Shown here piece after piece: positions 23,105-36,512 of a stretch of DNA of 64,000 bases. Origin of the DNA: Epiperipatus broadwayi (lineage: Eukaryota; Onychophora; Udeonychophora; Euonychophora; Peripatidae); the NCBI GenBank assembly GCA_028023455.1, contig JAQFVV010000031.1, forward strand, positions 3,474,001 to 3,538,000. The letters run 5' to 3'. The notes below the pieces were generated by a model, which worked only from the letters and a program-made list of their open reading frames with translations, made no database searches and was not told the origin of the DNA. The position numbers and the translations under genes were made by a program. The stretch's first letter is position 1; each line of letters starts with the position of its first letter.

Positions 23105-24370
23105 AAATATTTTATTGTATCTATGTATACAAAAGCAATGTTTAAGCCTATTGTTTTTTTTTAAAATGTTTGGATATGGTTGCATAACTCAATCTATTAT
23201 CCCTTCTTTCCTAAACATATTTAGTTTATCCATTGGCTTTATCTATTCTTTATATTCACTAGATAATCTTATATACTAAGAACTGACTATTTCAATATAA
23301 AAGTTTGCTCTATTTCATATTAACATTCATTTTTGTATAATTTATATTCACTTTATTGTTTACTGCTTGAATTAGAAGCAAGTTTGGTCTCCTTCAACTT
23401 ATATAACTTTTGTAGGAATGTACATATCATCTTAGTAATACTTCATGTAAAGCTAGTAAATTTAATGTCAATTCTACTGTCAAAATAATTTTTAACTAAT
23501 TGTTCTCTTTTCATTGAAGGATTGTTAGTCTCTAAAAATTTTTGTTTTGAATATGATTCAATGTGAACCATTTAATATAAATTGATTTAAGTCTACTTTA
23601 GAACTTTTTTTTAAAAATTCAAATAAAATTTCACTCTGGCAAGCCAATGCAACCAGCATGTTGTAGTATATTTTATACATGGTCATGGCTAAATAATTGT
23701 GTTATAAATACTGTATTTAGAATTATTAAAAATTTTGCTTGTTTTATATTATATTTTCTAAGAAGAAGAAAAAATTGTTTGTATTTTAAAGAAACATCTG
23801 CTGACTCTAGAATTAGATTATACCCTTCCCACAATACTCTCTTCTGATCTACAACCACAAAATCACTCTACTAGGTCTGCTGCATTTCTTTTTTTTATCA
23901 TCTCATTTTAATTACTATGACAAACAACAAACCTCACTAAATCAAAGATAATTGACTTAATCAGTTACTAAATCTAAACAAATGCTACCCTCTAAAGAAG
24001 ACAACTAGATTTCATTAGATGAAAACTTTTTTCAAACAATTGCAAAACCTAATAAAACTCATATGGAAAAAGGTAAAGACAACATAATTATTACATACAG
24101 TTAAACTACTAAGTTAGAAACACAAATGCCTGCAACATCAATTAAAACTAGATCTACAACTCTTTTCTCTGCATCAGCAAAAAAAAAAATCAAAGGCTCA
24201 GTTAACACTACATCAAAAACAGTTCTAACATAACCAAAGATAAACATTTAATTAGGCAAACACTAAATAGTATATCAATCCTATCTACAGAGTAATTAAA
24301 TCTTTGCATGAGTGTTGAGATCCATAAAAGTGACCATACTTCTCAACATTAAAAAACAATCTCTACAAAC

Positions 24371-24469
24371 AGTCGAGAGGTCAGCGCGACTGCCTTACAC
24401 TTGCAGGCAGTTGCCCGGGTTGCGGGTTCGCATCCCAGCCGATGCTATGACACTTAAAAAAAAAACAAT
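24371..24469 (+). mobile_element. tRNA-derived SINE copy
   Basis: A GC-rich head (GTCGAGAGGTCAGCGCGACT, then a B-box-like GGGTTCGCATCCC at 24424-24436) ends GCCGATGCTATGACACTT plus an A-run. The head fits a tRNA-type RNA polymerase III promoter. Two more pieces of the same family lie at 7988 and 24884. Confidence 0.65.
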
Positions 24470-24883
24470 GAAGCTTAATAACAAATGGCTAAACTTACAC
24501 TTCTTTTCCACCATTAGTATTAGATTTATAAAAATTATCATTAACAAAACAAATTTAAACAATTAGATTATTAGAATAAGTTCAGTAGGTTACAATAATA
24601 ATTCAAAGTCCATTTTAGTCACAATACACACATCCCAAAATAATTATATAATAGATATCAAACTACGCACCTTATCAAACTTTTATATTTGTGGCTCAAT
24701 CCCCCCCCCCATCCCTAAAAATTGAAATTCCCCTCAACAGGGGCATCAACTCCCCTCCACACTTTTCAATTAATAACTGGATTATATAATACTCTCCTCA
24801 TATTTGCTTTTTTTCTGAAACTAAATAATCAACAACCGATAGATAATACAGGCAATAAACAAGGTAAAATATTACCTATTCTC

Positions 24884-24930
24884 ATGGGTTTGCATCCCAG
24901 CCGATGCTATGACACTTTTAAAAAAAAAAA
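24884..24930 (+). mobile_element. tRNA-derived SINE 3' fragment
   Basis: GGGTTTGCATCCCAGCCGAT then GCTATGACACTTTT and an A-run. Identical in layout to the 3' half of the copy 460 bp upstream. Confidence 0.55.
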
Positions 24931-24949
24931 CGATAGATCCTCAAAAATA

Positions 24950-27900
24950 TCTTGAAAAATTTGGTTACCTATAATTAATTCTCCACTTCCAACATGTCTG
25001 TTGCAGTGATAGTAATTATAATCCACACTGTGGCCTTCTTATCCTTTAAATCTTATATCTCAACCAAATCATGATCATCTTTTCCTTCCATCACCTGCTG
25101 TGATCATAAACATTATCACCCTATATCTTTATAGCTGACTCTTATTTATTCACCAAATAATCTTTCAGATAAATGCAACTCTATCCTCAAATCCCTACCC
25201 TATCATATTTTGAGAGACTTCAACATGCCATACTCTGAATATAAATAACTCTAAATATCTTCACCTCATCAATAAAAAAATTAATGAGTGTTGAAGGATT
25301 CCTCACTAACAGTACCTTTTCATTTTATACCTAAAAATATGCAACACTTATAGATCTACTCTTTTACTCACCAGATCTACATTTCATTATTAATCATTCA
25401 CTTTAATCATCAGCTTTGCTGACTATCTAACTCTTAATATTGAACTATAAATATTAGTTTTAACAATCAGCGAATACCTCATTGCAACAATACAACTACA
25501 TTTCTCCTCAAGAATGCTGCACCTATTATCTCTGAAATATACATCTTCCAAAAAATTAATATTCTCTCATTATACTCTACTGAGGAATGGCTTGCTTTCA
25601 TCAGTATTATTAACTCAGTTATTAGGCACCATACAAGTAAAAATAAATCACCCACAGCCATAATCAAAGAGCTTGACATGTTACACCAAAAACTAAAAGT
25701 TACTCAATATGATCCTTCATCTATTCCTTCTATTATCCATCTTAAACAACAATATAAAAAACCCAATTACTACTTGCTGATTACATCTCAATTAAAAATG
25801 CAAAAGTGTTTTTAGCTCAACCTCATAACTGGTCCAGAGGATACATACATTAGGTTCTTTCATACAAAGAAAAAAAAGTTACCCCTTCCCTTATATTGAC
25901 CTCAATTCTTTTGGATTCAGTAATTTTAATCATTAAATTACAAAAAATGATATTATACTCAATCTCATTTCCAAATAACATACATCAATACAAAAAAAAA
26001 TTACTACTTGCTGATTATATCTCAATTAAAAATGCAAAAGGTTTTTAACTCAATCTCATAACTGGTCCAGACGATACATACATTGAGTTCTTTCATACAA
26101 GGGAAAAAAGTTCCTTCCCTTATATTGACACCCATCAATTTTTGGATTCAATAATTCTAATCATTACCTTACAAAAAATGATAATTATACTCAAACTCAC
26201 CTCATATCCAGATAACATACACACAACCCCACATGCAATCCCCAGATTTATACTTATTCACCTAAGGTTTTTTACCATCCCCATAATATTAAACCTACTC
26301 AATCATCTCTCAAAGCAGATCTATCAAATTAAACAACTATATCCTATCTCCTTAGTTCCTTTTCTAAAAAAAAAAACAAAAATTCTATCCCCTCTAAATA
26401 ACATATCCCATCTCCATGACTCCAATTTTAATCAAAACCACAGAATCAATCATCAAAGATAAAATATAACCTATCATTCTGCCATTTATCTCAGATTTTC
26501 AATTTGCAAAAAAATTATCATCCATCCCTATAGCTAATATTCTTTTTAAAACAATTATAGGCCAAGTGAAATACTTGCGGAAAACTGTTCCACTTGCTGT
26601 TCAGTTGGATATTGCTTCTGCTTTTGACTCTGTACCAATTGAAACCTTGATCTAGGTTCTAACAACACAACATACCTACATCTATACTAAATATTCTCAT
26701 CAATCTTCTCATAAACAGAGACATTCACATTATACTTAATGGAAAAGTCCTCTCTGACTTCAACCCTCACAATTCCATTCCCCAATGATACCCCCTTAAT
26801 GCATTACTATTTATAACTTATATTAATCCTTTATTATTAGAAATTGAAAATAAAATATCTGGCATCTATATTCCAATCATACATAAAAAAAAAATAAAGC
26901 ATATTTCCTATATGGATGACTAGTAATCTTTCTTCCTTTCAAAAAATTTCTTCCTGCATTAACAATAATTCCAATTCATTCTCAATAAATTATCTATATG
27001 GAACATTTTAAAAGAAAATAATATCCCAATTTCACAGCACTTCCTCACAGCTTTTTAGATCTTCCTATTTACAAGTCTATAAATGTCATGAGAACCTCCA
27101 TTCAATACATGCTACTTATATCCATTAAAACCAAATCAATTCCTCATCTAAATCCTACTTCTCATTAATATCCTAATATTCCCAAAACAGCATATTACAC
27201 ATCAATAAGCAATTATACCACAACTTTAAAAAAAAAAAAAAACTCCATATACATCAAACTAATATGGGAAAAGAAATGATCATAAATAACCATGCAGAAA
27301 CATGCCACTAACAATGGATTATCACTCCATTCCAACCCTACAATCCACCTACAAAGAACAATCAATATAATAGTCATATTTCTCACATTTCCCCCTGACC
27401 CTCAAAAGTTTATTTTCATCATCCCAACAGATCACCACTTCCAGATAAAAACATCTTTTTCAAAAACCTTCTAAAAATCCTTGCCACTTAATCCATTCTC
27501 AGTGAACATAATCTATCGACAAAAAATGATTTCTTGAAAGCATATAACTTGCCCACAAAACTGAAAAATTACTAACACTTCAACCTCTTCTTCATTGCAC
27601 AAATAAACAGATATCCAAAAATTTAAATTCTGATACTTACAACTCAAATATTTTGATTTCATTATTATGATTAATTTGGAATCTTTACCAACCTGTAGCT
27701 TTTTAATTAAAAGAATGTTGTCCACCAATATAGACTCAACTTGTCCCTTCTGCCATAAATATGTAGATACTATTTGACTTTTTCTCTTTATAAACCCTTC
27801 ACTTCAAATTTATCTAACTCTCATTACATAAATTCCAATCAGCCTGACTCATAATGATCATCGACAGCAAAGAGAGATCCCCCCCAGTATTAGAGCAACT

Positions 27901-28100
27901 ATTTTTATTTTATTCACTCTTTGGTTTCTTAGGTATCATATCTGCTTCAACCCAACCTCAAGAAAACTACATTTAAATTTTTACAACAAAATATATAAAA
28001 TAAAAATTGGAGATCAAAGCTCTGAACCTCCAGATATATGTGCAGCCACATGGAGCATAGTAACCTTTCCTACACCACTGTAACCACTTGTCATTAAAAA
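24950..28100 (+). mobile_element. Degraded L1/Tx1-type LINE
   Basis: Endonuclease relics ('LRDFNMPYSEYK', 'FLTNSTFSFYT', 'LIDLLFYSPDLHFI') at 25200-25400 match the better-kept copy at 52-55 kb ('VGDFNITYAKF', 'DHFYSFYTRKHRSLIDLFF'). RT relics follow at 26560-26930: 'VQLDIASAFDSVPIE' (motif A), 'NALLFITYINPLL' (motif B) and 'HISYMDD' (motif C). An internal segment of about 230 bp is duplicated in tandem (25745-25975 and 25990-26175). Many stops break all frames. The ORFs at 26142-26462 and 27292-27474 are parts of this relic. Confidence 0.7.
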
Positions 28101-29056
28101 GTAGGATATGATCTTTGCTTTAATATCCAATACTTTTCATTAAATATATAGGCTTCATTATTTTATGAGCTTCATTATTTTAAAATTTGTGTATATTTAA
28201 TCAATTATCTAATTGAACACATAAAACTAGTTAAATTTAACAGCGAGGTCATAGCCTAATTAACTCTCCTCTACTTATATAGAAATATTTTTGAATCTGA
28301 TGTAAATAAAACATATGTGTATGTATGTGCATGTAGATATGCAATACTAACTTTAATACAAATTAAAATATAATATGTAGATATGCAATAAATATTTGTA
28401 AACTAATACAACCTATGTAATCTCTTATTTCAACAATAAAGTTTGTTAAAAGTAGTTGTAAAAAAATATTTTAGATTTCACTTTGAATTTGTAAAATATT
28501 TAGTATTACAATAAATCCATTTTCAAAATCCAACAAATATTCAAAATGATTGATTTATTAATCATCTCCATATTCTTTCACGTTGTTAAAGCAGTGTTTT
28601 AAAGAAACAATCAAACAGAAAATACAATATAGATATCCAAGTAGATTGGTACCAGTATTGTTTATATATAGAACCTATAAATTAAAATAAACTAAAACAA
28701 TGAAAACAAATAAATTTATAGAAATTATAGAATATTAATAGCACTAAAATAGAAATAAACTCGTTTATAGCAAGTAAAAAAGAAATAAATGTCTAATAAA
28801 TAAATTGTAGATATAGATATATGTGACAAACGTTATTACAGGTTTTACATGTAATCTAATCTTATCTCTTGAATAAATAATTAGGATTTATAAAAATGTT
28901 TTTTTTCTTTTATCTTTATATATATATAAAAACACCAAAAAAAAAAAAACAATTGCTATTTTTTACTTATAAAATATCCATATATATATTTTGATCTTAT
29001 AATTTGTCACTTTTATCTTTTAAAATTAAATTATATAACTTTTTTAAATAACTTAC
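28101..29056. other. Intronic AT-rich DNA, nothing recognised
   Basis: End of the 9.7-kb intron, leading up to the donor side of the exon at 29057-29190. Confidence 0.6.
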
Positions 29057-29190
29057 TTTATCAATTTCCATTTTTTTCTTTTCTTGTTGAATGCGTTTAA
29101 GTGTTTGAAAATCTCCATTTAAAGCCTTCAATTCTGCTATCAGTGCATCATTCCGTTTGTTTTTCATAGGCAAAGTATCTGCAAATTTTT
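29057..29190 (-). CDS. ESPN: Espin-like gene, internal exon (charged linker)
   Basis: This 134-bp exon is bounded by an acceptor (TATTATTGTTTTAG) and a strong donor (GATAAA then GTAAGT) on the minus strand. It encodes about 45 residues, including 'FADTLPMKNKRND' and 'LIAELKALNGDFQTLKR', and ends in a Lys/Glu-rich helix ('QQEKKKMEIDK'). It ends on a whole codon, matching the phase-0 start of the next exon at 19378. The intron to the previous exon is only 435 bp, whereas the one to the next exon is about 9.7 kb and full of SINE and LINE debris. The helical 'RNDALIAELKA' motif is faintly like a short actin-binding helix, but I would not call a domain from it. A longer ORF across this exon, 28997-29254, simply runs into both introns. 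Confidence 0.72.
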
Positions 29191-29625
29191 CTAAAACAAT
29201 AATAATATTAAACTCATTTAATTTTGTAAACAATTTTAAAAAATTATATTCCAAACTATCATTAGTAATAATTAATAATGTGAAACTACATAAATTTGGT
29301 TAGGATTAATAATATTTGTTTATGAAAATCACTTTTAAGCCATGTTAATTAAACTTCTCAAAATTGAGTTTTATTAGTCTATTAGTAAACATAATTATAT
29401 ATTTATTATATTATATTTTAGCCATTTAAAGACCAAAATTATTTTATTAGTGATATATATCCCATGTAGCAATAATCGCAATTAGCACATTCACCATAAT
29501 ATTAATTATTGATTGTTTGGGTTATTCAGCCTCTTTTTGCAGTAACATATCTCCATTAAGTAGGATTATTTGATTAAAAAACTGCATGAATCTTCTTATG
29601 CTGAAATTTTAAATTTAAAACTTGC

Positions 29626-29724
29626 CTAAGTAACTCCATTTTTTGATAGGAGCAGGTTTGATTTCTTCTGAATTTCTTCTCTCCCAATTAGGTGGCACTG
29701 GAGGGATTAATGGTAGAATAATAC
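29626..29724 (-). CDS. ESPN: Espin-like gene, internal exon (most 5' exon found)
   Basis: This 99-bp exon reads in one frame as a proline-rich stretch ('LIPPVPPNWERR') followed by 'KKWSYL'. On the minus strand it is preceded by an acceptor (TTTTACTCAG). It ends at TTACTTAG followed by GCAAGT, which fits a GC-AG intron rather than the usual GT-AG. It starts with two bases of a split codon and ends with one base of another; the 134-bp exon at 29057-29190 supplies exactly the two missing bases, giving Glu at the junction. That phase match is the main reason for accepting the GC donor. The proline-rich character fits the region of espins upstream of the actin-bundling module. Further 5' exons (ankyrin repeats in espin) were not found above this position. 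The exon call is firm; the gene name rests on the two downstream exons. Confidence 0.68.
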
Positions 29725-32700
29725 CTGAGTAAAATCAAGTAACACAATATTTTATATTTTAAATTTTTAATTATTTATTTTTTCAAACAAATTATAAATT
29801 AATGCACAATGCATTATTAAACTATATACATATTTTTAATATTTTTCGATTCTCATTGTACAAAATATATTGAACATAAGAATGTAAAAGTAAGTTTGAT
29901 AGTTCATAACAATTCCTGTTATCATTTATTAGATAAGCAATGCTTGCTTCCCCTTCACAATTTACTTTAGCACTTCGATTAACAAAACATCATATATAAG
30001 TTAATTTAAGCACTAGTATTAGAAATCATAACTAAAAAATAAAGTAAAAGCATTTGACATATCAGTGAAAATTATTTTAAAAACTTTTTAATGACTTAAA
30101 ATACTTTTGTCTTTTTCAGATGAAGTCTAATACATTACATTGGTGTTAACAATAATATTCAATGTCAAAATAGCGACTATTTATATAAATTGATTTTTGA
30201 GACAAAATCCATTTCCAAATACAAAAAAAATGTCTTAATTAGATTTTTAAAAAGTCTTCAATCATTACAATATTTTGATCCAGGATAAAAAATATTTGTA
30301 ATTTAAAGTATCTCTGATTCAAATAAAAGTGCATTTGTAAAGACTGTTGATAAAATCCAACAAAACTTTCATGAAACTTCTAAACAATTAGCTTAGAATG
30401 ATACAGAAAATCATTTCTATGCCTAAAATGTACAAGATGAATGTCACTAAAAGCATCTGTATCAGTTTTAAATCTTGATAACTATTAAGCTATAAAATAT
30501 GATCTATGTTTAGAGATCTGCTTAGAAAAAAGTTTGTTAAAAATAAATTGAACTACTTATTCATGTTATCATCAATAATCTTATTTTTTTCTATATATCC
30601 ATTATTAATATTACATTTCTTTCTACTGCTTAAATGAGCAGTTAAACAGCATCTAATCATATTCTCTAAAACAAGCCTTTTGGTTTTCCACATTTGTGGA
30701 AGAAGGACAGGATAATTTTTAAATAGATTTCTCAAGTAAACAATTAAATATGTTGAATAAAGACTGTCCAAATCCAGTGCTAATGAATTCTTTATTGATT
30801 TTACAGTCTGATGCTGATCACAGATAAAGTTTCCAATCTGCTAATTCTCCAATTATTGATGTTTCCTCAACAAAAAGAACTTTGCATTCTTTACACACTT
30901 TTACTTACTTACATACAAAAAGAAGACTTAGAATCAGAATTACTGTGCATGTAATTAAAGAATGAAACTATAATTGCACAACAAACAATTCCATTGCCAC
31001 AGTTAATGTGGAAAAATAGTCAATGACATATATCATGCTAATATGGCCTTATACCAATCTAAATAAGTAAAGATAATAAGATAAGTAAAGAAACACTGAT
31101 GCTGACAGAAAAAAAATTAAAATAATACTTATTAGAAGAACTAATATTATATTCTACAAGGCAGCAGTAGATATTTTTGTTTGAGCATTGCTTCTTGATT
31201 AATCACAGTTAATACTTTTATTAGTACAAGATGAGAGACCTTTTGACTATTTAAAAAATAATAATACTCTCACACTGCCCCAACTTAAGTTCTATCAAAC
31301 TCCAAACATCTTAGTTGAAATTTAAACAATTGATACAAAAATTAAAATTAAAAAAAAAATAGATAAACAAAAAAAAAAGAGAGTCATTTATAGAAAAGTT
31401 TAAAATCTCTATTTTAATCTAGTAAATATTAATATAGTAGTTATTCTAATTACTTGCCTTCTAATATTTATAATTTACTAATTACTTTGTCTACTCTGAT
31501 CCAAAGTCATTTATTGCAAGCTCGAGTAATCAAATGATACTATTATACCAACATCACCAGAATAGTTTTGCAGTAATAATTTTTATGAACTATACACTTG
31601 GCTATTGCTCTTAAATAAAGTAAATAGATAAAATACTACTTCTGAAATCGTATGTTGAATATAAGTAAAAAAAGACATGTGATATTTTGTTGGTATGTAC
31701 TATTCTAGCCACAAAATAAAACATTAATACAGATAACAACACTAAGGTCACAAATATCTTTTAGCAATGTAGATCAAGTCACTATAATTATGCTAGCAAA
31801 TTATCTTAGGTTCAAAACTTTTAAATATTTTTTTAAATTTCAGATTATTAATTTAATAGTATAAAGATATTAAAAGTTACTTCTAAATGTATGGATGCAG
31901 GTCTAAAGCTTCTCATATTGATTACTTAAGCTTGAAGAGATAATCCTGGAGTAAAATGAATAAAGAAAATAGAGCAAATTACTGCTCTTAAAAACATATG
32001 TTGGATGCAAGCAAATGTAAGTCATGTGAAGTTTTGTTTAGATTTATCAATTCTTAAGAGAATAAAATTGAAACAAATTGATACAATAAATTTCTAATCA
32101 GTTTCATAATATGCCTTCTATTTAAAATATTTAAAAGGCATATCCTAAATTGCATCTTTAACCAAATTAAATACCCATTTATTCCAAGAACAACATATCT
32201 CACACTAAAAACATCAAATTTTGCATAAATTTTTAATATAAACCATGTTAAGAATGAGTTTGGATTAAAACAAACTATAGCTTTTATATTTATAAATTTG
32301 CCGGCAATCTATGTTACAGTGATTTTTCTAAAGATTTTATAACATTACAAAAGATTTTTCATGCAAAACAAGTTCTGTACCTCTTTCATATAAAAAGAGC
32401 TTTATCTTTTGATCACCACTTCTCTAAACATTTTTACAAAAGATCAAAATTATGCTTCCAAATAGATATTTTATTTCTCTTTTATGCTATAATTAATGAA
32501 GAAGAAACAAAATGTTCACCAGATTTCTTTAAATATTTCTCTCTATATAACAAATAACTTAGAGTGATCCAAACAAAATATAGTTAGCATATTTGATTTG
32601 AATGCAGTACTTGCTCTAAGGATTTAGAAGTAAAAAGCATTACTCATTCTTATTTGGAAAAAGTCAAGAAACCAAAAGTATTGCTAATAATAAACATAAT

Positions 32701-35099
32701 CAATACTAAACATCACATGATTTTTCTAGCTTATATTTAATTATAATGTAGCCAATTTACTCTCTCCGCAGGTGGTGTTAAAGTATGAATATTAGAAAAA
32801 AGAATGAACATTATTAGATGGTAGTACAATGAAAGTTTTAGATCTAGTGGTAGACATTAATTTGCTCTCTAATCATTCACTAACTATCTTTTAGTTATCC
32901 TGTTATTTACCATTTTTAATTTTTTAACATAAAATTTTAATCTCATGTAACCACATATTTATACAGATGTATCATTACATCAGAAATTACATATTGTATT
33001 TTAGTATTCTGGTAGTATAAATTAACTATATACAATTTTGACTTTTGTCAAAACAAATGTAAAAGCAATGCTTAATATCTCTAACTCACATTAAATTGGA
33101 GATATTTCTTTTTATAAAGCGTAAGTATTGAGTAAAATCAATTGATATTAAAGAAAATGAACAATAATAAAATAAATGATCACTGAATAAGTAGAATGCA
33201 AATCAGTGACCTCTATTAGGAAAAAAGCAGTCAGAAACCAGAAATGCAATAAACATGGCTTATTTGTTATTGAATGTTCAATCAAATAAATATGCCTAAT
33301 AAAATACATTAACATCATATTTCTGCTTTTATTCTGTAACCTACGTGTTCTTTGAAGCCTCAAATCTATTTATTTTCTATCCCATTTTCACAGGATTACA
33401 TTTATCCTATTTAATAATTTAGGGTACATTTACTTAATTTATACTAATTTTGATATAATTTCACTAATTGCATCCTTTCTGATTATATATTTCTAATCCC
33501 TAGTAAGAAATGATTAACATTTCCTTATATTTTCTTTATATACTTTGCTAACAATAGAAATCTCATTACACTGTCATAATGTTTATTGATTTTTCTCAAG
33601 CTCATTCAGTGGCATTTAAATTAGAGATAAAGCACACAATTATCCAATAAAATGTTTAAACATCATCATTATTAGACACTTATCCCCCCCCCCCGCCAAT
33701 CAATGATAGAAAAGCAAAGAATAAAAAGTTAGAAAACAAAGAGTTAGAATTGTTGTGTGGATAATTAAAAAATAAAAAATGTAAACGCATAAACGCTAAT
33801 ATTTGTACAGTAAGTATATAAAGATGATTGATGACATGAGAAATATATAATGATCAGATAAGTTAAATTTAAAAAAAAATAATAATAATGAAAAGGATGG
33901 TGTTTTATATAGTTATATATCGTAAACGTAAATAATGAATTATTTAAATAAATTTTCTATAAATTTTAATATATATATTGAAATGGATTTCATAGTGCTA
34001 GCATAGATGAAGTACATATTATTTTGGTGTTAGTTCATGCAAGTATGTATCTATGGAGAAAAAAAAATCTAATTGAAATTAAAAAAGAGGAACATGTTGC
34101 TAAGTCAAGTTAACCAAAAAAAAAAAGCCCCAGATATTTAAGATGAAATAAAATTAAATTATACATTTAAATGCTTACTAATATAAAGAGAATTAAGAAT
34201 TTAGAAATAAATTTATTAATGTCAGGCACAACAAATTTTTATAATAGCTTAAATGTACACGTGGATTTTATCCAATCAGGAATAAATGTATTTATTATAA
34301 ACATATGTCTGCGTGCATTCACATTCTATCAGTGAAATCACTTTACACTTGCTGTTGTGTCTATACTATAATATGATCAAATGTAATATTCCTGGTCTTT
34401 TAAGAATAACTAACATACAACTCTGAAAATAATATAAAGATATTTGTGATGGTGGCTGATGATGATCAAATCCCCATCACAAGTTTTGACCAGCTAGCAC
34501 TGTATTCAAGCGTTAGTTGATTCATAAAATTTAAAAGTACAAATATAATTTAAAAACTAAAAGGATGTTTGTGGGCAATATATATGTACACATGTTTAAA
34601 TTGTAGCCAGATAGGTAGTACAATACTTACATATTGCAATTACATTTTTTATTGTGTATATATTTTCTTAGATATTAAATTTTGTTAACAAAGATAAAAG
34701 AAAAAAAACTAATTAAAACATATGTGTTTATTTTAATTACATTTATAGATAAAGATAAAAAAATACTAAGATGATTTCATTTACTGTATTTTCTTTGTTA
34801 TAAACCTTTTGTGGAAAAAATGTCGGGTCTAATTAGAGATGTTGTATCCAAATTTCATATAATTCTTTTTTTGTTTGTGAAAAATTAAAGGATTTGTCTC
34901 TTGGATACAATTTTTATTTATTTATTTTTTAGATGTAACAAGTTATGTTATCAAGATTTGACTTGTAAAGTATTTTATAAAAAAAAAAGTATTGAAATTC
35001 ATTATTAGAAATATAAATTAATTGAAATCAAAGACAAAAATATTGTTTTTTTTCTTTTGTGTGTGTGTAAGATATTAAAAAAGAGCATTTTGCTTTTTG
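29725..35099. other. Upstream intron or intergenic, nothing recognised
   Basis: If the espin-like gene continues 5', this is intron. Small ORFs at 30553-30771 and 33148-33363 match nothing. A C12 run lies at 33684-33695. Confidence 0.55.
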
Positions 35100-35600
35100 A
35101 GTAGTCAGCAATGAGTGGTCAGAAACTTCAACATCAGAGCAAGAACAAAGTGAGCCATCACGGTCTGCATGTGATTTGGTGATTAGTGATTGGATCGACT
35201 ATGGTGCAGAAACAAGAAAAAAATTATCTGCGAACTGTTGAAATCTGTGTTGGAAAAACAAAAAAATATTAATGCAGCAGAAGAGTTAAGTAAACTAAAG
35301 AGATTAGAGTAAAAGTTGACCAATCATGTGAGCTGTACCATTAGAATGAAACCCTGCATAGCAAGAAAAATAACAGGATCAAAATTGCTTCTTTTTACAA
35401 TTTGTTGTGACACATTTGAACAAAGCCTTGTAAGTTTGAGCATGCCAAGGGAAGTTTTGTTTTGGCTAAGAAAAACAGAAAGAAAGGCTCATCACAAAAT
35501 CCAGCATTATGGACTGACTATATCTAGCAGACTCCTGCTTCAGATGTGAGCATGCCTAATATGAATTCTGAAATATTGTGAACAATATATATATATATAT
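35100..35600 (+). other. Unassigned segment with coding-like composition
   Basis: The stretch from 35130 to 35560 is less AT-rich, and frames such as 'AAEELSKLKRLE' and the 77-codon ORF at 35316-35549 look coding-like but contain stops and match no family I recognise. Possibly an old transposon. Confidence 0.25.
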
Positions 35601-35679
35601 ATTGAAACAGATATTACTGTTCTTCTATCTGTTTCACCTTTGTGTCTCCATAGACACATCTATGCCGGTTTTAAACACT

Positions 35680-35860
35680 CTTTAGTGCACATGTATATGT
35701 ATCCACTCAGTGTTATATGCCTTTACACAGCTGTATATATATGTTTATACAGTTGTATATATCCACACAGCGATATTCATTTATACAGTTGTATATGTAG
35801 TCACAGTTTGATATGCATTCAAACAATTATATGTTTATTGTCACACATACAAGCACCTGT
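35680..35860. repeat. Degenerate tandem repeat rich in CACAG and TATACAGTTGTATAT
   Basis: Repeated TTTATACAGTTGTATAT blocks alternate with CCACACAG/TCACAG-TATATGCAT blocks, in a unit of about 40-45 bp. It creates the chance 91-codon ORF at 35640-35915. Confidence 0.6.
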
Positions 35861-36023
35861 AAATGATAATGATATTAAATTTTGTATAGATATATTGCAG
35901 CATTTATATAAATAATATATTGTATAAGGGTTATTTTGTTTAGAAAATGTGGCTAAATATCCTTTAACAAGTTTGGTTTAAGTAAATTATAAATCACATG
36001 CGAATTCACAGATTGGTAATAAG

Positions 36024-36512
36024 ATTTTTATTTAGAATAATTTGCAGGTGGGATCAGATAGTCCTTGGGTTATTGACATGGTTTTAAAGCTCATTCATTA
36101 CGATTGTAGTGAATTTCTTTTCCAGATCAAACCAGTAAAAAATTGGCAACAAGATAAAAAAAAGAGAGATTAGAATCAAAAAAAGACGATTGCTGTAAAA
36201 CTTAGAAGTTTGAATTGTGTTTTAAAACAGATAGTCACTGGCTTTTGATCTAGGGAATATAGATATCGCAGATTTTTATTTAGAATAAATTGCAGGTGGG
36301 ATCAGATAGCCCTTGGGTTATTGACATTGTTTTAGATTCATTCATTACGATTGTAATGAATTTCTTTTCCCAGATCAAACCAGTAAAAGTTTGGGCAAGA
36401 AGATAAAAAAAAGATAAGAATCAAAAGAGACCTAAGGCTAAAACTTAGAAGTCTAAATTGTGTTTTAAAATAGATGGTCGCTGGCTTTTGATCTAGGGAA
36501 TATAAATATTGC
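36024..36512. repeat. Tandem duplication of about 244 bp
   Basis: Two copies each begin near TTTTTATTTAGAATAA-TTGCAGGTGGGATCAGATAG (about 36026 and 36271) and end with TGGCTTTTGATCTAGGGAAT. Divergence is moderate. No coding function seen. Confidence 0.8.

Larger units (their letters stand above)
19379..24370. other. Intron between exons at 19211 and 29057, mostly featureless
   Basis: Apart from the repeats listed separately (20444, 20737, 21820, 22854) only AT-rich DNA with short chance ORFs is seen. Confidence 0.6.

Noticed and set aside
30553-30771. 72-codon minus-strand ORF as an upstream exon of the espin-like gene
   Set aside because: No splice-site or phase support and no similarity to ankyrin or proline-rich regions.
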